DNA of 64,000 nucleotides from Formicarius rufipectus (Eukaryota; Chordata; Aves; Passeriformes; Formicariidae). The stretch covers positions 61,942 to 125,941 of the forward strand of contig VXAU01002494.1 in assembly GCA_013399695.1 (NCBI GenBank), given 5' to 3'. Shown piece by piece: positions 25,646 through 36,381 of the stretch. The translations under genes and the position numbers were made by a program. Every line of letters begins with the position of its first letter. The stretch's first letter is position 1. A model generated the notes under the pieces. That model saw nothing but the letters and a program-made list of their open reading frames with translations. It did no database searches and had not been told where the DNA came from.

Positions 25646-27056
25646 TGGTCATCCATGATCATCATGGCTAGATTTCGCGAACGAAGATTTGAGAGGGTTT
25701 TACCCACGCTTGCTGCAAGCGCGCTGATGGCTGATAAGGCCAATGCGAGATAGGTAAGTCCGGTTGCAAAAGGCACAGCAGAAAGTCTCTGTAGGTGGCA
25801 CAGTTAAGGCACGGTTCTTTCTGCATTGTCTTTTCTCCTCAATACTGATTCTGCGTGCTGTTTCAAAGGAGACAGCAGTGTTATAGATTGTGTGCCTCTG
25901 ACTGGAGGCCAGAGTGGACCACTGATGGTGGTCAATATGGCCAAGGCTGAGGTGTTGTTTCAGGGAGTCCTCCTATCTCCTCTTCAGGGCTCGTCTCTTG
26001 CAGCAGCTGGTGGTGAGTTCACCATAGAACACAACCTTAGGGAGGCAGTGATCCTTCATCCTGGACACGTGCCCTGCCCAGCACAGCTGCGTTCTCAGCA
26101 GCATGGCCTCGATACTGGTGACCTCTGCCTGTTCCAGAACAGACACATTAGTCACATAATCAGACCAGTGGATGTTTAGGATTGTACGGAGGCAGAGCTG
26201 GTGGAAGTGTTCGAGGAGTCACAGGTGGTGGCAGTAGATGACCCAAGATTCAGACCCATATAGAAGAGTAGACAGGACAATGGCTCTGTAGACACTGATC
26301 TTTGTACTTTTCTTCAGGTGTTTATTGTGCCAGACTCTTTTATGGAGTTTTCCAAAAGCTCTGTATGCCTTTGCTAACCTGTTGTCAATCTCTTTGTCAA
26401 TCTTACCATCTGAGGAAATGATGCTTCCCAGATAAGTGAACTGCTGGACTGACTTCAGCTCTGATTCACCTGTGGTGATGTGGGGGTGATGGAAAACTTC
26501 CTGAGGTGCAGGTTGATAGAGAACTTCTGTCTTCTTCAGGCTGACTTCTAGCCCAAAAAGCTCAGCAGCCTCTGCAAAGCAAGATGTTAAGCACTGCAGA
26601 GCTGTTTCTGTGTGAGCAACGAGGGCAGCACCATCAGCAAAAAGCAGTTCACGGACAAGGTGGTTTAGGGTCTTAGTGTGGGCCTTCAGCCTGCTTAGGC
26701 TGAAGAGGCTTCCATCGGTACGATACCGGATGTAGATGCCCTTTTTTCCGTCGAGATCTGCTGTGGCCCTTTGGAGCATCATGCTGAAGAAGATTGTGAA
26801 TAGAGTTGGTGCAAGAACACAACCTTGTTTCACACCACTGGTTATTGGAAAGGGCTCAGAGAGAGCATTGCCATATCTGACTTGGCCATGCTGATCCTCA
26901 TGTAACAAGATAATCATTTTGAGGAATTTGGGAGGACATCCTAATCGTTCCAAGATCTGCCACAGGCCTTTTCTGCTCACAGTGTCAAAGGCTTTGGTGA
27001 GGTCGACAAAAGTTACATAGAGTCCTTTGTTCTGTGCCCTACACTTCTCTTGCAGT
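25646..27056 (-). mobile_element. Non-LTR retrotransposon, 5'-truncated copy 1
   Basis: The element runs on the minus strand from inside the reverse transcriptase (about 27056) to a short 3' untranslated region (25646-25699). That region ends in degenerate ATG/ATC triplets, a tail style known from RTE-like elements. A second copy lies at 34244-35353 and shares the region from the 3' end up to about 26740. The left end of the coding part cuts in just before the motif LQEKCRAQNKG, where homology stops and a stop codon follows upstream. Truncation at the 5' end is the normal result of target-primed reverse transcription. The clade is not certain. The reverse transcriptase has the SGVKQGCVLAPTLF and YRTDG motifs of an endonuclease-type LINE widespread in animals. 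Whether it belongs to the RTE group (for example AviRTE) needs a tree. Confidence 0.9.
25700..27056 (-). pseudogene. Reverse transcriptase ORF2 remnant, C-terminal part with Cys/His finger
   Basis: The protein would copy element RNA into DNA at the target site. Reading from 27056 down, one sees the palm motif with the first catalytic aspartate (FVDLTKAFDTVSRKG, about 26980-27020), then the GVKQGCVLAPTLF motif, then YRTDG, then the second catalytic motif. That motif reads FADG where active enzymes have FADD. Next come KKTEVLYQPAP, YLGSIISSDG and the thumb region (VYRAIVLSTLLYGSESW). The frame continues through one stop (TGA, near 26220, likely from CGA by CpG decay) and a second stop (TAG, near 25965) to a tail ending in a finger of form C-x2-C-x12-H-x3-C at 25715-25777. 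The frame closes at TAA 25700-25702. There are two stops but no obvious frameshift over about 450 codons. With the second aspartate lost the copy is dead. The intact stretch of 253 codons is at 26219-26980. Confidence 0.88.
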
Positions 27057-28838
27057 TATGGCTCACATACAATGTACCAGAAGGGACACCAAAGAGGCAG
27101 ATTTTCTACAGAGTTAAAAATACTCTGACGACAGTAAAAGCCCCTCAAAAAAAAAAAAAAAAAAAAGTATTACTCAAAATGTTCTCCATAAATAGCATCA
27201 GAATATAACACTTCGAATTGTACTGTTTTTTCTATGCCCTTATGGGTGTAGAAGCATGGAGAAGAGGTGTCATAAGCCAATTTTCACGTAAAGGGATGAC
27301 TCATCCCTGCATGTAAGTTGTATTTTTCTATTTTATCACTCTACATGTGCATAGTACCTCTTTAATTCCCTGAATAGTATGTAAAGTTTTCTGACATATC
27401 TGAAAAATTATTTTCTTATGTATCTAAAAAATTATTTTCCATTCAGAAATGAAGAAAAACAGACATTTCTGCAATGTGCTCTGGGTGTGCACCAGCTCTG
27501 ACTACTGAGTTCTTACTATCCCAGTGTCTGACTACAGAAGGACAAGACAAATAATTTTAGCCAGTTTCCATTCATTCATTCATTCATTCATCTGTTGCAT
27601 TTGCACTGTTGTTGTTTAATCAGAAGAAAGGACTTGAAAATGCTGAATGTACTTTTTTTACTGTATTTTGTTCAAAGCGTTCTGAGGTTTTGGGGTTTTG
27701 TTTGGGTTCCATTTAGCATAATAAGTCTCATATGTTGTATATTATTAGTTCAGTGTTACTAGTTGCAAATGTTACTAGTGCAGGACAGACTTATTCTGAC
27801 AGCTCAGATCCCCAAACCATGACAGCAACTCAGTGAGAGGACTGGTCTCTTCTTCTTCCAGTTTCTCACCTCCACATTTTTATTCTTATTTTATAGATTT
27901 GTCTAAAGAAGGCTGCATTTTCCAACTGTTTTCAAGAAATCATTCTCTCCTTGCTGCCCTGGTTCATGCTATCTCTCCACCCATAGCAAATTTTCACATC
28001 TCATTTTTCTCACTAATTTATTTGATTACCAATTTACAGTAAAAAATTACTCAAAAGCTATGTTATTGCATAATATAATTTTTTCCATTATTTAGTTAAA
28101 TTTCCAGCCAAAAAAAAACATCCATTTGCCTTGTATCTAGAGAGAATACTGGGTAGCCTGGAAACACTTCACTCATACCCTTTAAGTCTAATTGGTCTAC
28201 ACAGAGCACCATACTGTATATAGAGCTGTCAGCAGCTGAACACTACCATGAACTTATATCATAGTACAAAACCCCAAAGAGTATCAGTTTAAAAAAAAAA
28301 TCACTTCTGAACAAGTCTGGGAAAAGCACAAAACTGATTTCAGTTTTTTGCTCAATTCAGAGGGCTTATGGATCAAGACCTCTGAAGAGAAACAGATTTT
28401 CAGCTTTGTACTGCACCCTAGGATAAAATAAAAAAAAAAAAAAAAAAAAAAACCAAAAAACATTCATGTTAAAAAAAATGAAACAAGGGTTATGACTACC
28501 ACCAGCTAAAAACAAAGAGGAAAAAAAAAAATCACAAGTAAAATATCACTACCAGAAATCCCTTGGAGATATTGTGATTTCAATTAATAAACAAAAAAAA
28601 AATCCTTCTAAGGTACAATATTACATGTTATAAATATTTGAGGGGTCACACTACCTTTAAGTCCTTTAGGAAAACTATTCAAGATACCTCAAAAGTTGTA
28701 GACAAAAAACCACAGGCATTATTTACTCATAATTTCCATGAGAGAGGGAATAAATTCTCTCAAGAGTGGCACAGTTGGAGAACCAAGAGCCAAAAAGTGC
28801 AAAAGAGCTTCCATCACTGAAACTGGAAACAACCGAAA
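27057..28838. other. Unique sequence with homopolymer and tetranucleotide runs
   Basis: No gene recognised. It contains a 20-base A run (27147-27166), a (CATT)n run (27569-27591) and an A run of about 23 bases (28430-28452). The A runs might mark the tails of retroposed copies, but no body sequence was recognised beside them. Confidence 0.5.
27569..27591. repeat. (CATT)n microsatellite
   Basis: Nearly six perfect CATT units in tandem. Confidence 0.9.
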
Positions 28839-28843
28839 GAATA

Positions 28844-29536
28844 TGTGGTGGTTTTCACCTAGTGTCCACCCAAACCTCCAGGCTCCCCCCCACCCTTTCC
28901 CATAGGGAAAGGTAAAAAAAGGGGAAAAAAAAAAAAAAAAAGGAAAAAAACAAGCTGNNNNNNNNNNNNNNNNNNNNNNNNNNNNNNNNNNNNNNNNNNN
29001 NNNNNNNNNNNNNNNNNNNNNNNNNNNNNNNNNNNNNNNNNNNNNNNNNNNNNNNNNNNNNNNNNNNNNNNNNNNNNNNNNNNNNNNNNNNNNNNNNNNN
29101 NNNNNNNNNNNNNNNNNNNNNNNNNNNNNNNNNNNNNNNNNNNNNNNNNNNNNNNNNNNNNNNNNNNNNNNNNNNNNNNNNNNNNNNNNNNNNNNNNNNN
29201 NNNNNNNNNNNNNNNNNNNNNNNNNNNNNNNNNNNNNNNNNNNNNNNNNNNNNNGGGGGGGAAATAGCTTTCAGTCCTTCCCCCCCTCCCCCTGCTCCAG
29301 TGTGGGGTCCCTCCTGCTCTTCTGACCTTGGTCTCTCTCTGTCTGCGTTGTTATCTCAATGCTGGAATTTTCAACTGTGCAAACCCTCCAATTCTTGAAT
29401 ATGTATCACAGAGGTGTAACTGTGATTTTAATTAGCTCAACAGGACAGGAGAAACTTCTAGCAGCTTCTACTAAATTCTACTTCTACTAAACTACTTCTA
29501 CATTCTACTAAAATTCAGCTACAGAAACCCATGACA
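28844..29536 (-). mobile_element. ERVL-type solo LTR with 5-bp target duplication, containing an assembly gap
   Basis: This is a second member of the family at 15924-16894. Its plus-strand left edge TGTGGTGGTTTTCACCTAGT matches TGTGGCGGTTTTCACCCGGT. Its right edge ends CAGAAACCCATGACA. The flanks are the perfect 5-bp repeat GAATA (28839-28843 and 29537-29541), which fixes the borders. As in the other copy the sense strand is minus. The middle is replaced by 297 N. Compared with the first copy the interval spanning the gap is about 250 bases shorter, so the gap is either undersized or hides a deletion. Near the right end the sequence CTTCTACTAAA is locally duplicated several times (about 29463-29512), which the other copy lacks. 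Confidence 0.85.
28958..29254. other. Assembly gap (297 N)
   Basis: A run of N directly follows a long A-rich stretch inside the LTR. The homologous part of the copy at 15924 is GC-rich and repeat-like, which explains why it failed to assemble. Confidence 0.99.
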
Positions 29537-29541
29537 GAATA

Positions 29542-32500
29542 CCAAATGTACTAATTACTACCTGCAAGAAAAAGGGTATTTTCTGATTTTCCTTTTAGCC
29601 CTGGCAAATGGCCTTAGAAGGCTGGTATTTATACCAAGTTTTTGCTGATAGAACAGAACTGCGATGAGTTTTTTCTGGAAGCCAAAAAAAGATATTCCCC
29701 TAATAACCAGAAACTACATTAAATGACACACTGAAACAAGGGTTAGTCTGGTTTTATTACTGCTCTGTATTACTGCATGCGTATATACACCCATACCAGA
29801 GCAAATTAAAGTAAAATTGCCTACAGCATTTTGGATTTTAGGATCTTAAAATTACTAACTTCTGAGTCTTTCTCTTATCAGCCTGACCAATACATTAAAA
29901 CCATACTGTTCCCAGAACATTCTTGTGTCATTCAATAACATTGCATTTCCAGCTGTCTCTCTCACCCTTTCCTTTCTTTATGTCTGTGATTGCTTTTCTC
30001 TTTCTCCATAGGCTGTGATATCCCTCCAAGGAGCAAAGCATAACAGTTCTGTTTTGCTCAGGAAAATGAACCCACCTCCTGACTCCCAGCTGTCACACAA
30101 GAGTCTGCCTTGAACCTCACACCAAGCAAGATATTTCACCTACAAATGCCTCCAAGCAATCTGAGAAAATATGAGACAGTAATTCACAATAAAAATGTTC
30201 ACATTAAAGTGTCAATTAGAAGTATTCTGTGTAGACAGTTCTAGCAATACAAAAATAGTACAGTTGAAGAAGAATTAGTGTAACAAACAAAATGGCTGTG
30301 GAATATTTGTATTTTCTGACTGGGTTATGTTCTCAACTGCAGCACCAAGACTGGTTTTATTTTCCTCAGAAGGATACCTTCACTATCTTGCTTTTATATC
30401 ACTAAGGTACCACAGATATTGTACTAATTCTTTTCAAGCTTGTTCTTTTTCTTTATGGCACTGTAAGTTCCCTCCAAACCCATGTACTTCAGTCAGACTG
30501 CTTCCCAAAGCCACACACCTTTCTGGGCACCGCAGCTTTGTTTCTGAAGTGCTGCTTGTTGTATATATCTGAGTTCCTGTTTCTGTCATTTGTTAGGCTT
30601 CTACAGAGAGCTGATTGTGTTTTACTTTCCTACTTTCTCAGCAGCCACTTAAGGTTAAATATTCTGACAAATACTTTTAAGAAAATCAAAATTTTCTTCC
30701 AACGAGTAGTGGATGCTGAATAAAGTCTTACACCTAAAACTCTTTATTAGATATAACTGTTATGTTGTGTTGGGTTCTGTCAAGTAGAAAAAGACAGTCA
30801 ACACAACATATGAATTAAAATTATTATTCTCATTGTGAAGTAAGATAATATACAGGTACACACGAAATGCCAGGCAGTGGAAGGATTGCAGGAATGTTTA
30901 TTTCTGAAGTTGAGAACACTGAAATTACAAGAACAGTACTCCTAACTGCATTGCAAAACCACTGGGCCGCAGAAAGACCTCAGAAAACATCCTGTTTTCC
31001 TCAGGGCTTTATAATCGCTGCACTGCCCCCACCCCATCTCCTCTCTCTGCTGCAGGAGGGGTTTGGAGGCCCATAATGGGTCTCTGACTGTTTATCTCTC
31101 TCCTCACGTAGCTGTGAGAGAGCCTGAAGGTCTCTCTGGAATGCAGGAGGAGAAAACACCTAATAATGAGCAGATATTTTAAAAACAAAAACACTTATGA
31201 AATCCACAGCTTAAAACAAAACCTTTTTTGTATGACATTTAATAAAATATTGGAGATTTTATTATATGTTTTTCTAGTTCCAGCACTGAAAGAGCTGAGG
31301 TGGGGCAGGGAATGAAGGAAGCAGGTATAAGGTGCTAGTTCCAATATCTGAATTAATGTTCTTCTTGACATAACCTGGAAGACCTACACCAGTATTCAGC
31401 TGAAAGGGTTGCTACATAAAAAACTAGTTTAAAAAAAAAAAAAAAAAGTTAAAAAACCCGGTATTAAACCAGAACATTTGAGCAGCAACAAGATTCCTGA
31501 AGAATATCCCAATATGAAAAAGTGTATCCTCAAACAACCATAAATAAACACATACGCATATGTTTACATTTATGTGGGGAGACAGAATGCATTTTCTGGG
31601 CTACCTACATGAAAATGTATGTATTTCAGAATTATTGCCCTGTTTGTTTTTGCTTCTTTTAAATTATAACCATGAAAAGGTGAACTGTGTAAGCCTCAGG
31701 GAGGAGCAAGACATGGAAGGTTGAGTAACTGAGGACATCATTTATCCTACAGCAGCTGGATGACAGAGCCCCAGCTCTTACAAAGGTGGAGTCTATTCTG
31801 AAAGTTCATCCTCAGATTGCTCAAGTTCAGGAAAGATTTGAAAAATCCTAAGGGTAATACACAAGCTCCAAACTGAGAAAGGCAGAAAGCTCTACTGGGA
31901 CAGATTTCCCAGCTTATTGGCATCATTTATCGGTCTTTATTGCAATCCCTCCAAAAGAAGAAGCATCTCTACTATCCTTTTGTTCAACTTTTTTTTAAAA
32001 AAAGAATAATCTCTAAAGCATTGCTATCAAAAATTATACTGCATTTGAGACAATTATTGTTAGACTGATTTATGTCTAATGCAATACTATGTATGTCACA
32101 TCCTTAAAGCGTTTAGAATCAACAGAGACAAGAGGACTAAAAAAGATCCCAATATGTGAATTTTCATCTGTATTTGTAGGGCCTGTATTTGTAAAAGATA
32201 GGAAGACACTGACTATCTAATTTAAGTGCCTAAGGGCAATTCTAGCAACCAAAGAAACCTCAAAATACATTTATTAAATGCTCAAAACTTCTTATTGGAC
32301 GTATAATCCAGTAAACGTCAAGATGAAGTGAATCCTGCGTTTAACTTCTTTTAACTTTCTAACATGAGTTGAAAATCTGTTCTGTACAGAGATATACTTC
32401 ATACTTTATACACCATTACTTATTGCCATAACATTATGTGAGAAAAATGGGCAAAATGTTAGAAAATGGGCAAAATTACTTGTGAAACAAAGAAATGTGG

Positions 32501-34243
32501 CAAGTAGGAATTTTTAATGGCAGTGCGCTGGGTGCCCAAGCCACAGTAAGTCTAAAAATACACCCTTGTTTCAAAAACCACATTTTTTGAGGGTTTCAAA
32601 AGTCCCATCAAGTTCATGTCAATTAATGTATTTTCATTAGACATGATTCTTGCCTTAAAATGTGGTTTTTTTCTACCTTAGGTATTAGGAGGGGGCATTC
32701 TCCTCTCCCTGACTGGTTCTGGTGTCCTCCCCCTGTGCCGGGAGGTGTACTCCACGGGGCAAGATGGTAAGTTCCATCTGTACGCAAGAGCTGCCATGTG
32801 GCAAAGGCTGTTTTAGCTACATCTTTATCCATTACATAATTTCCCTTTTCCTGGATGTAAAATTTCCCTGGCACCAAACCCAAAACAGGAAGAGGCACCA
32901 TACAACTCTGCAAAAATACCTATAAATTAAAAATACAACCCCTATGTTAGTAAACCCCTGTTTAATTAATTTGCTTGTAATAAAACTGTATCTTTATTTC
33001 TCATAATTGCATGTGGATCAGACCAATAATCTGAAGAGTTTATTGACTTTTGGGGTTTATTTTATCAAAAATATTTCCTCCCTTCAATAGGAAGGCCAAG
33101 TCTCCAACTACAAGTCTCCAGGAGGATGATGGAAGGAGATAGGCAAGGTCTGGGTTCTCCTGAGTGCTGAATATTCATAGCAAGTGTCTTCAATGATGCA
33201 GTGGATAAATGATATCTAGGCATTAATTTTATACCTATCTAAGATAAATTATGTTTTAAACCAAGGTCAATACAAAGACACTGGGTATATTCAAAATACG
33301 AAGAGTTCTCCATGAACAAGTTAAAGAACATGTAAGTGACTGATAAAAGAATTCCTGGGCATTATCGAGGCTTTTGGCCAAGTGGGAGGAATAAATCTTC
33401 TGAGAATAAAGACCTTGGTATATCCAGCACATAACAGTCCACATGACTTTTGGTTTGGTGTGCATTTGTGCAATTCCACCTGACTGGGCTGAATTATTTA
33501 GCACTTTTCTTCTAGACATATAGTTCCATAATCCTTTGACTGTCCATGACTCTTCCAAACTAGTTCTAAATTTTCATCCTGTTTTTGGAGCTGAAAGCTC
33601 TTGATATGGTTATCTGACTGTTTGTCAGTGAATTAAGTGACAACACCAAGACCAGAGTTTATGCTGCTATTTGGCACACTGAAATTTCACTATAGATTAG
33701 GAGAGTGCTCTCTCTCACACCTATCATGTTTAATTCACTAGTCACAAATAAGTTTTCATGAGATGTGAAAGGTTTTACTACCCTGTTGTAGAAAGTAAAG
33801 TGCATGAAATCAAATTAGACTTTCTCAGGAAGTTCATGCCACTTTTCTGAGAACTGGCACTTGGTACTTGAAAAGTGGCAGAAATGCAAAAATTTCTTGT
33901 CCCACTTGTATTCATATATTTTTGGTTGACTATCAGTGTCCCCAGAATAGCAAAGCCTTTTAAAGCCCAAAACAATCTGTCTGCATCTCACCTAAAGAGA
34001 CCCTTCACTAGACAGATTCACTGCTATGGACCGGACTTTTGATACCCTAATATGGGGACGGTACTTAATAGCAAGGGAGTGCTTTCTCCATAAAGTTCTC
34101 CTACAAGTTATGAGGCTGCCAGAACCAGAAATGAATAAGACTAAATGTAGCAGATCACAAAATAACTTTTGTTAATTCAGATACATGACAAACTACTGTA
34201 GGGTTCATGTTATTGGCGATAGTGTCTAACTACATGATTGCAC
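29542..34243. other. Unique sequence, no clear gene
   Basis: Mostly AT-rich. One GC-richer segment with splice-like borders (32682-32766) is listed separately. A 17-base A run lies near 31431-31447. No other feature recognised. Confidence 0.5.
32682..32766 (+). other. Exon-like segment of unknown identity
   Basis: An 85-base, relatively GC-rich segment lies between a pyrimidine tract ending in TTAG (acceptor-like, 32664-32681) and GTAAGT (donor-like, 32767-32772). One plus-strand frame is open throughout, with local peptide GGGILLSLTGSGVLPLC. Against it, the minus strand also has a 96-codon frame (32623-32913), no neighbouring exon was found and I recognise no protein. It may be a cryptic exon, part of an old retroviral insert, or chance. 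Confidence 0.2.
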
Positions 34244-35353
34244 TTCATCATGACTAGGCTTCATGAATGAAGATTTGGGAAGGGCTCTACCCATGCTCCC
34301 TGCAAGTGTGCTGATGGCTGATAAGGCCAATGCAAGATAGGCCAGTCCAGTTGCAAAAGACATAGCAGAAAGTCTTCGTAGGCGGCACTGCCAAGGCACG
34401 GTTCTTTCTGTGTTGTCTTTTCTCCTCAATACTGATTCTTGCATGCATTTTCAAAGGAAGCAGCAGTGTTATGGAATGGTGTGTCTCCACATCTCCCAGT
34501 TGGAGGCCAGAGTGGACCTCTGATGGTAATCAGTATGGCCAAAGCTGAGGTATTGATTCAGGGAGTCCTCGTATCTCCTCTTCAGGGCTCGTCTCTTGCA
34601 GCAGCTGGTGGCAAGTTCACTGTAGAGCACAATCTTAGGGAGGTGGTGATCCTTCATCCTGGACACGTGCCCTGCCCAGCACAGCTGCATTCTCAGCAGC
34701 ATGGCCTCGATACTGGTGACCTCTGCCTGTTCCAGAACAGACACATTAATCACGTAATCAGACCAGTGGATGTTTAGGATTGTACGGAGGCAGAGCTGGT
34801 GGAAGCGTTCAAGGAGTCACAGGTGGTGGCAGTAGATGACCCAAGATTCAGACCCATATAGAAGAGCAGACAGTACGATGGCTCTGTAGACACGGATCTT
34901 TGTACTTTTCTTCAGGTGTTTATTGTGCCAGACTCTTTTATGGAGTTTCTCAAAAGCTCTGTATGCTTTTGCTAACCTGTTGTCAATCTCTTTGTCAATC
35001 TTACCATCTGAGGAAATGATGCTTCCCAGATAAGTGAACTGCTGGACTGACTTAAGCTCTGATTTGCCTAGGGTGATGTGAGGATAATGGAAGACTTCCT
35101 GAGGTGCAGGTTGATAGAGAACTTCTGTCTTCTTCAGGCTGACTTCCAGCCCAAAAAGCTCAGCAGCCTCTGCAAAGCAGGATGTTAAACGCTTCAGAGC
35201 TGCTTCTATGTGAGCAGCAAAGGCAGCATTGTCAGCAAAAAGCAGATGGTGAACAAGTTGGTTTAGGGTCTTAGTGTGGGCCTTTAGTTGCCTTAGGTTG
35301 AATAGGCATCCGTCAGTACGATATCAGATGTAGATGCCATTTTCTTCATTGGG
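34244..35353 (-). mobile_element. Non-LTR retrotransposon, 5'-truncated copy 2
   Basis: Homologous to copy 1 from the 3' end, through the finger-bearing tail and thumb, to just past the YRTDG motif, where similarity stops at about 35353. The coding remnant is more broken than in copy 1. The stretch 34469-34753 (SVLEQAEVTSIEAML) and the stretch 34287-34490 (IGLISHQHTC) lie in different frames, and the reverse transcriptase part has in-frame stops, for example just before YRTDG. The second catalytic motif reads FADN instead of FADD. The finger has lost its pattern in part (CYVFC...HQHTC). The plus-strand 112-codon frame at 34439-34777 is the antisense shadow. The copy is inactive and older or more decayed than copy 1. 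Confidence 0.88.
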
Positions 35354-36350
35354 GTCTTTCACTTAACTAATAAACAAAAACCCAAAAGCCATAAACACAC
35401 TCAAAACATCACAATTACCTAAGCCTCAATACAAAATTCAAGCAACCCCCCTCCACAACAGATCAATTTGCAAAGAGTAGAACAAAATCTGAACACACAC
35501 ATTAACACAAAGCAAAAAAGAAAGAATATAGCTGCTTTCCACTAACACACATTTTAAATCCCTAAGGAACTGCTCACTTTAAAGCAAACCATGAACAATG
35601 AGTTGGCAGTAAAGTACAATGTTTGACAACAACAAAAAAGTGAAAAGAGAACAACAAAAAAGAGAATATAAAGATATATACCAGATAAAGTACAAGGAAT
35701 AGGGCAAGGTACAATTAGTAAATAAGGTATCTATGGGGTAAAGGTGAATGATGGTAATCTATAAGGTATAAGGCATAAGGTATAAGAATATAAGGTGTAT
35801 AAGGTAAAAGGTAAGGTCAAGGTAAAGAAAAGCAGAGATGTTTGCTCACACCTACAGTGTCTGCAGGAATGGGAGGACACAGGGCAGCTTCTTAGTTAGC
35901 CTCCACAGAGATGATGGAACTTCTTCTCAATTTTGCTCATTTCTGGTACCTTTTTTATACTTTTTTTTTTACTTAGGTAGTTTGAGTGACTGTGGCAAAT
36001 AATTTTTGGGGTGATAGACAGGTGATAGGCCTGAGGGTCGGCTCCCTGTGTTCCCTTAGGATGTTGAAAAGAAAGGCCTTGTTATTTGCATAACACTCCA
36101 TTCTTTGTTAAGCCTATCAGGATGTTGCTGGGAAGTGTCCTCATTCTGTTGTGGACTTTCAGGAAGCCACTGGAGTCTCTTTGTCCCTTTTAGTGTAATC
36201 CATTATCCCCTGACAGTAGATTTCTGGGGTTGCCCTCTCCAAGGTGCTGAGGTGTTTCACATCACTGATCAGGAGGGTCATCAGGTCCTTAAATTGGTCT
36301 ATCACCTTACAGCACCATATACAGACTTTTTGCTTCCTTTAGTTGTTGTT
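35354..36350 (-). mobile_element. Probable LTR-like repeat between two retrotransposon pieces
   Basis: Read on the minus strand a TATA box (AGTATAAAAAAGG, about 35945-35958) is followed by a stretch resembling a leader (GGAGGCTAACTAAG..., GTGAGCAAACATCTCTGC) and then by a long degenerate tract made of ACCTTAT units (35761-35826). The layout of TATA box plus downstream transcribed region suggests an LTR in minus orientation. The outer ends coincide with the edges of neighbouring retrotransposon sequence, which is why I used them. No TG...CA ends or target duplication were found, no polyadenylation signal was seen on the minus strand, and no second copy is in the window. Confidence 0.3.
35761..35826. 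repeat. Degenerate ATAAGGT minisatellite
   Basis: About nine imperfect units of ATAAGGT / AAGGTA with small variations follow each other. It lies inside the LTR-like block. Confidence 0.7.
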
Positions 36351-36381
36351 GGTTAGACTTTGCGAACGAAGATTTTTGGGA
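36351..36381 (-). mobile_element. Third scrap of the retrotransposon 3' end
   Basis: The words TTAGACTTTGCGAACGAAG and ATTT match the 3' untranslated end of the two retrotransposon copies (GATTTCGCGAACGAAGATTT at 25671). The sequence beyond (GGGATAAGCCTACGCAATGG) does not match those copies. On the outer side lies a short TTG triplet tail instead of ATC. It is either an extremely short copy, another subfamily, or the tail of a SINE that borrows this 3' end. Confidence 0.5.

Noticed and set aside
25826..26179. Plus-strand frame with a near-identical partner at 34439-34777
   Set aside because: The similarity is explained by the two retrotransposon copies on the other strand; the frames are antisense shadows.
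27147..27166. A run as the tail of a processed pseudogene
   Set aside because: The sequence before it resembles no transcript and no target duplication was found.
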